This document shows, in pieces, positions 22,120-34,500 of a DNA stretch of 64,000 nucleotides. The notes below the pieces were generated by a model, which saw nothing but the letters and a program-made list of their open reading frames with translations, was not told the origin of the DNA and ran no database searches. The stretch lies in contig WHVD01000004.1 in NCBI GenBank assembly GCA_015178975.1, positions 1,240,001 through 1,304,000 of the forward strand, written 5' to 3'. Both the position numbers and the translations under genes were made by a program. This DNA is from Hysterangium stoloniferum. Taxonomy: Eukaryota; Basidiomycota; Agaricomycetes; Hysterangiales; Hysterangiaceae. Positions within the stretch are counted from its first letter, which is position 1. Each line of letters starts with the position of its first letter.

Positions 22120-23487
22120 CCCATCTGAGACTATATCTATGGAAGTTGATTCAGGATGGAAGGCTGTCAGACCTCTCATATGTTTCAAGTGAAGCCAGGG
22201 CATAATGTAAGGCCACTCAATGCAACTCAAAGATTGATATTAATAGTATGAACTTTGATGGCCTGAAGGCATACATAAAGGCAGAATTACAGAAGGAGCA
22301 GGGAGGACAGAAAGAGGATTTTTAGAGGCACCATTGGTGAAGGACATGTCCCAATGGAGTAATAAATTTAGTGTATTAGAGTATCTCCAAGAAATTATCT
22401 CAAGTCAACCAGAAACTCTAGACACTAATTCAGAACCCATGTCAGCCACACCCTCTCCAGAAGATCCCCCTGAAAGAATTTATATCAGGAGTCTCAATCC
22501 CAAAACCTCTACCCAGCTTCCTATTGTTCTCAGGTCTTTGAACACAGGAGTTAGAATGTCAGTAACTGCACTATTAGACAGTGGAGCTACTGGTTCCTTT
22601 TTGGACAAAAGATTTGTGGAATACCACAATCTCAATACAATTAAACTCCTCAGACCTATCCCTGTCTACAATGTTGATGGGACATTGAACCAAGGAGGCT
22701 CTATCCATGAAGAAGTAGAATTGACAATGATCTTCAAGGATCATACAGAAAAGGCACTCTTTGCTGTATGTGACCTTGGAGACAAATCTGCAATTATTGG
22801 ACATGCTTTATCACCATCCCTGAAATCAATTGGAAAACTGGACAAGTAGATTTGACCAGGTGTCCACCTGAATGTTCTCTCTGGATTAAGAGAATTAAGA
22901 AAAGTAGACAAAGGAAGGCAGCAGAGTCTAGAAGGAAACTTCCTCATCTCATAGAGGATACAGATGAAGATGATGAGGAAGATGATCAGTCAGGAGTTGA
23001 AGACAGTGACAGGATCTGGGCTACAACTATCTATCCCCAGTCTAATATCAATGCTACTTCTACTGTATCACAGAAGTTGGCAGAGGAGTCTTATAAACAA
23101 GACCAGAAGAAAACCTTTGAGGAACTAGTCCCAAAATGTTATCACCAGTTCAAGGGAATATTCCCCAAAGTGTCTTTTGACAGATTGTCAGATAAGAAAC
23201 CCTGGGATCATGCCATTGAATTGAAACCTGGATCAGAACCTTTTAGAAGCAAGCTCTATCCTTTAGCACCACATGGCAGAAGGAACTGGATGAATTCTTA
23301 GGAGAGAACCTTAAAAGTGGAAGGATTCAACCCTCCAAGTCTCCTATGGCATCTCCAGTGTTTTTTATAAAGAAGAAGGATGGCTCTTTAAGATTGGTCC
23401 AGGATTACAGAAAGCTAAATGACATCACAATCAAAAACTCCTATCCTCTACCACTCATCTCTGACATCATCAGCAGGAGTAAAATGG
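22120..23487 (+). pseudogene. Gypsy G gag end, protease and start of reverse transcriptase
   Basis: Order on the plus strand: RPLICFK, the beginning of a gag zinc knuckle (about 22170); protease ALLDSGATGSFLDKRFV at 22568-22620 followed by VCDLGDKSAIIGH; an acidic linker EDTDEDDEEDDQSG; then [20 protein letters not shown] with [20 protein letters not shown]. It ends abruptly where minus-strand copy A1 begins. Frameshifts near 22850 and 23301 and a stop make it non-functional. Confidence 0.85.
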
Positions 23488-26400
23488 TATGTACACGGAG
23501 AAGTACAGAACCATTCCTAGAACACGTTGAAGATCTGCTATCTTAGAAGGCGTGGCCAATTCTAATATAGTGGCAACCTTTTCTTGATGGGTCGAAATGC
23601 CGAGTCTAGACACCTTATGTCCTAGTAGTAGAATCGAATTATACCCCACATAGCATCTTTTGGGTGAGAGAGTGATTCCCACAGCAATTATGGCTTGTAA
23701 AACCTGATCTAAATGTTCTAGATGATCGTCCCATGTCTTAGAAAAGATCACGATGTCGTCAATATAAACCAGGCAGAAGATCCATAAGTAAGGTGCAAGT
23801 ACAGTTTGCATAACCCTTTGGAATATAGAAGGTCCATTACGAAGTCCAAAGGGCATTCTCCTGAATTGCCACAGTCCTCGATGGGATCTGAAGGCGGTCT
23901 TCGGCTTGTCTTCCTCTAACATTTCAAGTTGGGTAAAACCGGCTAGTGCATCGAAGGAAGATAAGATGTTGGAGCCTGAAAGCGCTTGCATGATTTCCGA
24001 CTGGGGTGGCAGTGGAAATTCGTCGGGAACTGTTAGACTGTTCAACTTTCTATAGTCGATCACTACTCATGGTTTCCCGTTGCGATAGATGACAAAGGCT
24101 GGCACCCCCCAAGGACTCTTGGACGGTTCGATTACTCCCTGTTGGAACCAAGTATCCATTTGTTCATCAATGACTTTCCTATTAGCTGGGGAGGTTGGGA
24201 ACATTGACATTGAAATAGGTTGCGTGCCCTCTTTCAATGGGACATTGACCTTGACATCCACTTGTCCCAGTCGCCCGTCTACTCCGAAGGCTAGGACATT
24301 CTTGCTTAATACCGACTCCAAGTGGGAGGAGACATCGGTAGGGATGTCGGGTCCTAAGTTAACCAGCTTATGCAGATCTTCCACACAAAACATTTCCGTG
24401 GTGGCAACCTCTGATGTTTTAGGACCTGCCAGGTCGAAATCATCTGTGAGTTCCCGTTCTGGGGGAAGTCTGGAGGATTGAGGATTAAGGACACGCTCCT
24501 CTTCTATTTTTGATAGACTCTCGACGAGATGGGCGATCTTGGTTGCTGTTGACTGCATCGATGCTTTCTCAGTCGAAGATCTAGGAGTCTGGGCCCATTT
24601 GTTCACGTCATTAATTAATCCAACGGTTTCCCCTCGTCTGATGATTCTTGGCGTCAGAGAGGGATTAGCGAGAGGTATCATGGCATGTTCCCTAGAGATG
24701 GCGGTGGTGGGAGCAGCTAGTATACTCCCATCGTCATTCTGAAAGACAACTCCCTCGACTATCCATTGGTCACCAATAAGATCTCCTACAAAGATTGGTA
24801 CTAATCGAGCCGATTCCGGTTCTATAGTTCAATCTTGTAAGGCCCGTGCGACTCTTTCAGTACGCACTCCTTTGTCTGGTTTGGAAGTCAATTCAGGCGA
24901 GTCATTGGCTAATTCCTCAAAGGGGATCTTGCTAATCGAAAAGGTTAAAGGCTGCAGCTCCTTGGAAGAACTGGCTGGGATAGATCCTGCTCTCCCAGGC
25001 AAAATCAATCTGGAACCCAGCAGTTGGTCTCACAGTGTCCCAATCTCATAGTTCACGTGAAAGTCTTCTCCAAGAAGGATCGGGACGGTCATACCTCGGA
25101 CAATGTACATTTTGGTGGTAAATTTAAGGAGTATACCGGTGTCGTCCTCGAGATAAATGGGGACATTGACGTATCCTAATACTTTGGCATTACCGGTAAG
25201 TTGTACGAGGCACAGCTTGAGTCCTTGCTTGAGTTTAGGGCGGTCCTCTAGTTCCTTATAGAAATCCTCCGAGATTAAGGAGAGGTCAGCCCCAGCGTCC
25301 AGCCTGATTTTAATAGGATTTGAGGCTTCTGAATTCCCTACGCATCCGTAGACGTGTAATGCTGAAATCCCAATACTGGAATATCCACCCTGAGGGTCCC
25401 TTCTGCGATAGATAATAGTCAAATCCTCTTTCATAAGTCGACTGGATCAGGGGTATTGAACTCTAGGTCTTTTGCTTTCTTTTCTTGCAGCCAGTTTGAC
25501 GTTCCTCCTGATACATCTACCGTTAGGTACCTTGGGAGTGGCGTTCGAAATAGAGTCGTCCGCTTCAGAGTCTGACTCATCGCAAGGAATTAAGTTGGGT
25601 AATTGCCCTGGGTCGAAGGGGAAGCTCTCCTCCTCCAATCCCTCGGACTCAGAGGGGTCTTCTATAATGTAGGTTTGACTTATTTCCTTAGATTGGTTTG
25701 CAAATGTGTCCTCGTCGACGATTTCCTCAATGGTGGGAGGTTCAGGTCACGAGAAAACTCTCATCTCAGTCAGACCTTCACGGTTCTGACGATGAGCATC
25801 TAGCCAGTCTCCTTTCTCGACAAAATCATGGTCTGATATAGAAACATAAACTTGCGATGTCTCGTTCTCATTTGAGGATGCTTTCATGTCTGAAACGATG
25901 TTGTCCTCTGGCTGAGGAAGGTAGACAGAAATGAAAATTGATTCCTCATCAACGTTATGTACTTGTCCCTGTACACTTAATCCATAACCCGTTTCATAAG
26001 CCCTTTGATCCTCCGCCTCCTCCATTGGGTTCTGCACAGAGCACTTGTTAATAGAGACATAGTGCGACATCCTGCCTGCATGGGGGCAGTCAATATTTAA
26101 ATGCTCTAAACTCCCACAAATCCAACACTCCTTCGGAGGTTTGGCGATGCTTTTCTTGTCACTTCGTTCAAAAAAGAACTTGCTGTGTTTCTTACCCTGC
26201 TTAGCGTTCGATCTCCTAGGGATGGTTTTATCCTCGAGTTTGCCGAGGAGGACGTGACCTCGGTTAGTGGGGTCGATTCCTCCAGAGTGTTCTTCCTCAT
26301 GCCAGGGATCTGACTCGTCTTGCTCGGCGATCATGACTCTAGGCTTTTGGAACCGATGACGCTCTCGATGTGTTTGAACCCAAGCATTAATCAACACCTC

Positions 26401-28436
26401 TTGTAAATTGTTCGCATAAGTCTGCAGGCTCATGATGTCGTCAATAGGTTGTCCCTGTAGAAGGTAAAGCCATTCTGTGGGCAGCGTCAGGATGAGTCTG
26501 TGCATTTCATCCTTCCAGTTTTGGTGGAACCCGTACAGGAATCGATAGAGCTTGACCCTCCGCTGAATGTAATGAACGGGTGTCTCACGATTGTGACCAA
26601 TTTGTCGAAATTTCATGGCTTCCCATTCTAGATCTAAGGATTCGCGCCAACGAGTTCCAAGTAATCCTTCTACGATACCCCAAAGAAACGATCCGTGATA
26701 TTGACTGAATTCAGCGTGATGTTCACAGTCTAGGGTGCTCCACAGATCTTGGCATTGCCGGTAAGTCATCTTGGCAGAGCGACTCCCAACAGTGTGCTCA
26801 TGGAGTCTGAGATCTCCAAGAGACTCATAATATCCATGATGTAATCCAATGCCTTGGACTGAGTTCCATCGTATTCGGGAAGGTCTGACCATTTTATCTT
26901 GATGTCATTGGTGTTAAGAGCGATCCTTTTATCCTTAGGTAAGTCATCGATAGGCATGCTGACTTGAGGCTGCATTGGAGTTTGAAAGGGAGAGTTAGGT
27001 ACTCTACCGTAACGCCCCCCACATCCTGAATTTCCTCCATAGCTTGAGGCACTAGAACTCCCAGATGAATTACTAGGGGGTCCTCCTGCTGGCAAAAAGG
27101 GGTTCAAGGAGATCAGCAGGGAATGGCGGGGATCGACTGGATTCAGTGATCCTCGACCAGCAACTTGACCAGCTATACCCTCAGTGAATGTAGTAGAGAA
27201 AGATGGTCAACCCCTGTTGGCGACTGATCGATTCCTAGTCGCAGCTTGTTGATCGCCGACATTAGGATTACTCAGAATTCGTTCGAACACGACGCGAGAG
27301 CGGTGAATTCCCTGATGGGGGGTAGGGCTAGGTTCCGTTGCAATACCTCTCTCAATTTCGGCCATATTCAAAGGTCGATGAGGTTGAGGTTGATAGAGGG
27401 GAGTGCAGATTTCCATTCCCTTTTCCTGAAGATGTTCTGCGACTTGCGTCCTCATATCCGATGGGAAGTCTTGCAAAATAATGGGACGATTGAGCGAACG
27501 AAGGAAATGAGTGTTGGGAGACCCATTCAGGGTACGAACGAACGAACTGGTTGTGGAGATGGGTGAATCGGGTACCTGGATGGAATCACCATAAGGGTAG
27601 AGCACTTCCAAAACCATCTTATCAAGCCTCCTCTGATTTTGCCTTAACCGACCCCTTAAGGTAAAATACGCAAACGAAGAATTCTGAGTGATCCCGTTAA
27701 GAGACTCCTCCAACATCCGGATGTATATATACTGGTAGTCAACCTTAGGGATGATGTGACCCCCACCAAGCAGGACGTGAAGGATTTGCGACACGTCGTC
27801 GTGTGTGCGGAGCACTTCGAGAAATGAAGAGAACACTTCTTGCTTAAGAATCGTCCTTCCTTCTTCCATAACAGAAGTAACCTCACTCGACCATTTGGGA
27901 ATCGAGCAGGTCAGATCCTCAAGGGTTCCAGGTCACGTGAATAGATCTTGCGCCGATAAAATGGCCTGATAACGGCCTAACCAGACTGCTACATTCGCTG
28001 GTAGAAGAGGGTAATCCGAATTATACTCCTCCATGAAGGGAGTAACCTGATCCGCAGGGATTCGATCGGCGTAGTACGCATCCCATTGCAAGTCGATGGG
28101 TTGAGCATAAATCATATGACCCCTGAAGAATTGCTTAAGGATGACCTGTCTAGGTGGGAACGAGAGAATGGGTTCAGAAGCATGGATAGTCTTGACGTTA
28201 GCTCCTGGAATGTTTGACTGCTCAGTCGGCAGACATTCTTCTCATGGACTTGGGGGGGCTTCCGTTGATGGTCCAGCTGCTACTCCGGGAGCAGGAAGAA
28301 CTGGTTTTTGAAAAGTCAACGAAGACTTCCTCATGGTGACATTACAGGGTGGTTCCAGACTCGCAGGTCTTTGACGAGGTTTTGAATTACTCGGGGTCAT
28401 CAAAGGTCTCGACATTTGGTTCTTGCCAGTAGTCAT
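23474..28436 (-). pseudogene. Gypsy A1 gag-pol, truncated after the RT palm
   Basis: The polyprotein starts MTTGKNQMS at 28436. Gag runs to a zinc knuckle CWICGSLEHLNIDC (about 26085-26130). The protease loop is LDAGADLSLISEDF, with DAG in place of the usual DTG or DSG. Reverse transcriptase shows MIDYRKLNSLTVPDEFPL, RMPFGLRNGPSIFQR and VYIDDIVIFSKT and stops at [11 protein letters not shown]. RNase H, integrase and the 3' LTR are gone. In-frame TGA codons break it near 28240, 27935, 27206, 25745, 25029 and 24066. At 27206, 25745, 25029 and 24066 copy A2 has CGA, so these are CGA-to-TGA changes. It would have driven reverse transcription in cytoplasmic particles. Confidence 0.9.
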
Positions 28437-28496
28437 TTACGTGCTTAGAAGCTTATAGTCGTAAGATATCGTTTTTTCTTCGTAGGGAAAGTACGG

Positions 28497-28513
28497 TCCG
28501 GCCTGGATCACCA
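28497..28513 (-). other. Candidate primer-binding site of A1
   Basis: Directly after the 5' LTR the minus strand reads GTGGTGATCCAGGCC, starting with the TGG expected of a tRNA-primer complement one base in. The old copy at 1-503 keeps GTGGTGATCTGGGGC at the same place. The tRNA cannot be named here. Confidence 0.4.
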
Positions 28514-28514
28514 C

Positions 28515-29143
28515 TGTGAAGAGTGGTAGAAGTTCTAACCGTTCTATATACGAAGAATATCGACCGTTTAGGTACAATACCACGATGTATTGACTGTCTA
28601 AGTCTAATACAGACCGAACACGTATTGACTACTTAGTTCAATACGGTAGAGAGAAGTAGCTATCTAAAGTAAGGTAGATAGCTAGAATGAACAAGTAGAA
28701 TCGACTGTTAAGTGTGATTCTGGACGACTGCTCGAGTGCAAGTAGAGTAGTTAGAGAGTCAAATAATAGAGTAGCGTGGATGTAGTCCACGCGGGTTGAG
28801 ATACAGATTGAGTTTCGACTGGTACAGTTTGAAACTCAGATTGAATGAGTAGCTAAAGCCCGTCTGTGACGGTCGAGACGATACACCAATCACAACTTAC
28901 AGGACACTAACAGGTGTCTGAGTAAGTCGTGGTTGCGGTGTAAAAGTGTCTGAGTTCTAAACTACGGGTGCTAGAATACATAAGTCTGGCGTGTGTGCGC
29001 CCACAAGAGTCGATGTACCGCATACATAGGTCGTCAAACTAATTATAGATATAATAAAAGAGAGAAAATAGAAATAATAAAGGAGATATAGTAAGAGCTC
29101 ATCTGACTATATTTCCTGAGTGTATTTCGCCATACCTCTCACA
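28515..29143 (-). mobile_element. 5' LTR-A of copy A1
   Basis: 629 bp, TGTGAAGAGTGG to ATACCTCTCACA, immediately upstream (on the minus strand) of the A1 leader and gag. It matches 54158-54788 closely and the old copy at 504-12790 distantly. Its partner 3' LTR was lost in the truncation at 23474. Confidence 0.88.
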
Positions 29144-29700
29144 CAGCTATAGGTTTTAACAGAAATCATAGATACATACATTGGCTAGTCCTCCATGGTC
29201 CATTGATTAGTAGTGTACACCATTAGTGAGTTTACACCTAGCCTGTTAAGATCAAAGCATCAAAAGATACTGTCAAGGTCAGATAACAAGACTAATCACC
29301 AAGGACTGTATAGAATGACCAAGAGCAAGTAGGACTTGGCTTTAGCTTCTGTACTGCACCCTCACAAGCTATTCATGTCCTGATTTCAAGCAAACAAGTA
29401 CTTAGCATAGTATCAGGTCCAAGGTGTCACAATACAAGGGAACTAATCAGAACACTGGGAGGTCTATATGTCCATTGGGTAATACAGTTCAGACTCTAAG
29501 GTAAGAACATCTATAAAATGAAAGTCTTAATCCCTTATTTAGTTTGTAGAGCATCATATAAACATATCAATTCCATCTTTTCTCTGAGCAGAAAGAATAT
29601 ACTGTATTTATCTCCAGAAAATCCAAGTTCAAGAGTCTGCTGTGAGTCTGCCAGACTAATGGTAGACTCCAAGTAGGATGTTGAAGGTCTGTTAACAGTA
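29144..29700. other. Decayed LTR-like sequence with the shared GGACTTGGCTT block
   Basis: At 29330-29375 it holds TAGGACTTGGCTTTAGCTT followed by a CTGCACCCTC block, as in LTR-C and LTR-H. No boundaries or coding frame could be found. Confidence 0.35.
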
Positions 29701-29714
29701 GCTACCTGTGATCT

Positions 29715-30640
29715 GTTTATGTGAAGTTTTTGTGGTGCTGTTCCTAGACTGTATAACTTTCCATTTGTCTGAGTGAGGTGATGGTACTTCTTGTAAACAG
29801 ATAAGGACTGAAAAAAAATACAAATAGACCTGTATAACCCAAAATATGCAGTGATTCCCAACTGTAGCAACCTGATCCCTAATGCTTGTCTTGTAATCCC
29901 TCACTAACCCAATCCCAAAAAAGTTGACACTGAGCTCAGCTTATGTCAAACTTCATAATTCCTATCCCTCACTGGAAGGCTTGTTACCCAACTTCTGGAT
30001 CACAGCAAAGTTAGGTGCTGTGCAAACCACCTTTAATTCTGTCACTACAAATTGCCACTCTGTGCACTGTCATTCAATTCTCACACATCACATGAGACTT
30101 ATCACTCATAAACAATCAACTTTCACTCCCAGCATGAAGGGCTGTGCAGAATACTGAGCCAGGTCATGTTTTTTCCAGATTGCTGTTTAGACATCACCAT
30201 CCATCATCACACTTGTCATGAAGGGCCTTGGGATTGATTGGGAATGAAAGTTGCAGTGAGAGTGCTTGGGCTGGGAGGCTTGCTATTCACAGAAGAGGCA
30301 TGTTAGTTTGGATTGGAAGTCACTGAACTTCAGGGAGTGCTTGGGCTGTGGGGAGACTTGGATAGTATGGATTTCTGGTTGAGGGAGTGGGAATAATCAC
30401 TGTGAGACCCTTATGCTTGAGGGAGAGTGTTAACTTTGCTGGAATTTGAGTGAGTGGGGGATTAGGAGTATTAGGGCTTGGGTCACTGCAGTTGGGAATC
30501 ACCATGTATTTCAGGTTACATAAGATCTACTTGTATTTGTTTAGTCCTGATCTGTTTGCAATGAGTATCATTACCTCACTCAGACAAATGGAAAGTTATA
30601 TGGTCTGGGAACAGCACCAGGAAAACTTAACAATAATGGT
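29715..30640. repeat. Inverted repeat with 160-bp arms
   Basis: Arms at about 29715-29880 and 30475-30640 are reverse complements by eye, for example CTCACTCAGACAAATGGAAAG at 30577-30597. The spacer is about 590 bp without a frame. It could be a foldback element or the ends of a decayed DNA transposon; no terminal motif was recognised. Confidence 0.6.
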
Positions 30641-31062
30641 GAAAGAGGTTCTTGAAGGCATGGGCTTTGGTATAATACTATACTACTTAGTGTACTATGA
30701 ACTGATTAGCAGTTTTTCTGACTATCCCCTTTACAGTGACTCAAAAAACCCTTCCAATGTTTGGTACTTCAGATGTACATATATCCTTGATAACTCAGTG
30801 GATAAAAATGCAAAAATATCAAAACTATTTGTGAGCATGCTCTATCATATATAGATTGTGGAAATACAATTTCATTACATAATATCCAAATATAGAAATA
30901 CTACAAATATTTATATACAGGAGACTCATTGGAAGGGTTTTTTTGGCTGGCAGCCTTGATGACTATAAATGCTTATAGTCATGTGACCTTGTTGATTGTT
31001 CACCTCCAACTGGGTCCTATCAACAAAATCACTTGATGTCACATGACCACATTGTGCTGGAG

Positions 31063-31069
31063 TATAAAT
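31063..31069 (+). promoter_or_regulatory. TATA box of the Tc1-1 transposase
   Basis: TATAAAT, 40 bp before the transposase ATG at 31109. The same box occurs at 6241-6247 on the minus strand in copy 1, moved away from its gene by the LTR-I insertion. Confidence 0.5.
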
Positions 31070-31149
31070 ACATGGCCTTTAGCAACTAGCAATGCCCCAA
31101 TTCCCAAAATGCACACTTTGTCTCTTGCCAGCCAGAATCATATCCTCTC

Positions 31150-31482
31150 TGAAAGGTTGTCGTTATCAACCTCACTCAGTTAGTCACAGACAGGACAATG
31201 TTATCGTGTTTCGAATGGTCTGAATATACAGTAAAATGGTCGACACTTCTTCTAGGGGTGTTCTCGTGTACTAAATATCTTTTCCGGAACAATAGAATCG
31301 CGGTAACCTAAGACATGTGAGAAACAAAAGGAGTCTGAGTTCTTGATTGAGGCAGAAAGAGAACAATAGAGATACAATCAAAGCGGGGAGACAATAGAGT
31401 GCGGTTTTGATTGATGGAACAATGGTGGGACGATCAGTGGTGAGGCTTTGTCTGTAGATGTGGTAAGACGTCCAGGATTACA
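31150..31482 (-). repeat. 3' LTR of element J
   Basis: 333 bp, TGAAAGGTTGTC to CAGGATTACA, adjacent to a purine tract on the minus strand at 31483-31500. Keeps TTTCGAA, ATCGCGG and GGGACGA where the partner has TG. Confidence 0.93.
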
Positions 31483-31500
31483 CCCCTCCCCTCTCCAAAA
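31483..31500 (-). other. Polypurine tract of element J
   Basis: Minus strand reads TTTTGGAGAGGGGAGGGG directly before the 3' LTR, where plus-strand DNA synthesis is primed in LTR retrotransposons. Confidence 0.8.
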
Positions 31501-31509
31501 ACTTTAGTG

Positions 31510-34500
31510 GGGTCTAGACGTCGAGCCCATTCTTGGTCTCCCAAATATCCAAAGCTTCAGTGTCTTCTAGGGCCTTGCGAGGGAGCCATTCATCATGGTC
31601 CTTGCCAAAACCCACCCAGCACACTAAGTACTGGACGCCGTGTCCTCATCGGCATGCATCCACAATCTTGTCAATGAGGGTTTCTTCGGAGCCATCTTCC
31701 ATGACCACTACCACGGGGTGAATGAGTGCCCGGTTCGGAAAAAAGGGTAGGATCATTGGGGATAAAAGGTTTGAGGAGGCTGGAGTGGAAGCCTGGGTAG
31801 GATGTGGGGTTGTTGGGGAGTTGCAAGGTATAGACTGAGCATTCAGGGAAGGCATGAGTCACCTTGTAAGGGCCATCGAAGCGGGGCATGAATTTAGCTA
31901 CCCATTTCTTGCCCTTCCTCTTGTAGTTATGATGACGGTGTGTGGTAGATAGCATGACTAGATCACCAACTTTATAAGGTATTTCTGGGCCACGAGACTC
32001 ATTGGCATGGTAAGCCTGGCGGATCTTGGCAGTGGTGAGATTGTCCTGTGCTTCCTGGACATCAAGCTCCAGGCGACGCAGGATCTCATGGGCAGAGACC
32101 TCAGCAGGAGTGGCATTCGTCGGTAAGGGTGTCAGGGGAGGGATGATACGGGGGGACCGTCTGGTCTTCAGCTGAAAGGGGGAAAACCCCGTAGACGTGT
32201 TGATTGTGTTCATGAGGGCAAAACGTACGCGGGGTAGCTGCGCAGTCCAGCCCTTTTGATTGATATTGACATGGTAGTGAATTAGCTGGTTGAGTGATTT
32301 GTTGGTTCGCTCACTGGAGCCGTCACTTTGTGGGTGGTAGGCAGTGGACATCTTCAGCTTAACACCAGAGAGCTGGTGTAATGCTTTCCAGAGGTCTGAT
32401 GTAAATAGAGGGTCTCAGTCAGAGATGATATGTAGCATTAAACCGTTTTCACAGTACCATTCATCAAAGAGAATGACGGCAACCTGTGTGGCTGTGTAAG
32501 AGGAATGGATGGCAGCCAGGCGGATGTCTGCACCCAATGTGTCAGTCATGGTCATGACCATGTCTTTCCCCTGTTCCTCGGGAAGGGGGCCAACAAAGTC
32601 AATGGCAACGGTATCAAAGCACCCATCAGGCACTGGGAGAGGGTGCAGGGGACCACTGGGCCGACTGGTCCGGTCCCTGTTATGTTGGCACTCTGTGCAG
32701 GAAGGTAGGTAGGCTGCTTCTAAATCATGCTTCATGTTGGGCCAGTAGTAAGAGTTTTGGAGGGATTTATAGCTTTTGTCAAAGCCAAAATGACCTAGTG
32801 TATCATGTGCGAGGTGGTAGAGCATCTCCCGGATGGTAGTATCTCGAGGTATGACAAGTTGGCGCCCAACATAGAGGAGACCAGATTCCTTCCTCGCGCC
32901 TTCAATACTTCCGGCAGCAATGTCCTTTTCCAGCTGTTTGCAGAAGTCATCCTCTATGTAACCCTGCCGAATGTGGTCAAGGAGTGAGGGGTCTGTAGTG
33001 ATACTAAGGGTGCCACCTACAAGTCCCCTGGGTGGGGAACGAGTGTAGGCCAATGCACAGGCAGTGTGCATGGCATTGGGTGTGGAATCAGGCATCTGGG
33101 ACAAGGCATCTGCAACCGTGTTGTCTTCTCCTCGGATATAGATAATGCCAAAGTCGAAGTCAGTGAGGTACATGGACCATCGCATCTGTCGGCAGGACAT
33201 GTCTTTTTGGGACTGGAAGTATTCCAGGGTCCAGTGATCGGTATATACTTCAAAATGGCAACCAAGCAGATTAGTACGCCACTTCTTGAGGGCCTTGATA
33301 ATGGCCAAAAGTTCTTTCTCATGTACAGGGTAGTTCCGCTCTGCATGGTTGAGCTGGTATGAGTCATAAGCAACTGGCCATGCAGTGGCCCAGTCTTTGC
33401 CAAAACTGAGCACTGCACCTGTGCGCCTGTCACTGGCATCTGTGGTTAGGAAGATCTTCTTTGTCGGATCATCATAGTCTATCACAGTGAGGCAATCAGC
33501 ACTGGTGACCAGCTGTTTAATAGCGTCAAAGGCATGCTGATGGTTGGGGGTCCAGGAAGGGAATTTATAGTCACACTCCTTCGTAGTGAGGGGTGTGAGC
33601 ACACTAGTGAGTTCCGCCAATGCAGGGAGGAATGCAGAAACATAACAGGTAAGTCCCAGAAATCCACGGACATTTGTAGCGGTGGTTGGCTGTGGCCAAT
33701 TAATAATGCGTTCCGTTTTCCGAGCATCAGGGGAGATACCAGCAGATGAGATATGGTGCCCCAGGAAAGAGAGTTCAGTTGCGAAAAGTAAGGATTTGTC
33801 GGGGTTACAATATAATTGTGCTTCACGGAGTGCTTGCAAGATGGCAGTAATGTTACGTTCATGTTCTTCTACTGTTCCTGACCATATGATGATGTCATCA
33901 AGATAGACGTGACAAATCTTTCCTATTAGTTGCTGTAGTGTATCCATCATGTGCCGTTGGTGTGTAGAGGGTGCATTGCACCCCCCCATGGGCATGATGG
34001 TCCACTTGTAAAGTCCCCAAGGGGTGCGTACAGCCGTTAGGTGTATATCGTCAGAGTGTACCCTAGTCTGGAAAAAGGAATTCATCATATCCAGCTTGCC
34101 AAAAATTTTGCCATGGCCACAGTCCGAGAGAATGTCATCAACTTGGGGGAGTGGGTAATTATCCTGTATGGTATTTTTATTGAGCTCCCGGTAGTCATTT
34201 ACCCATCGTGGGGGTATGTCGAAGACAGGCACCCCATTGCAGTATTTGGGAACGCAGAAAGCAGGAGAGACATACTCTGAGGATGATGGCCATATTCGCC
34301 CTGCTATCAAGTGTTCCTCAAGAAGAGACTTCCAGGAGTCATGGAACTTCTTGGGTGCAGAGTATCCCCATCCAGTTGTGACTTTAGAGGGGTCCTTTAA
34401 GCGAATACGATGGTAGATGTGGGTTGGTATGTCCACTGTGTCTGGTAATCAAACCGGAAAACGATCAGCAAAAATAGTCTTTAATTCAGAATCTTTCTTG

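Noticed and set aside
24089..24481. Plus-strand frame of 130 codons in copies A1 and A2 (also 60493-60855)
   Set aside because: Antisense shadow of the gag-pol frame. It is conserved only because the two copies are closely related.
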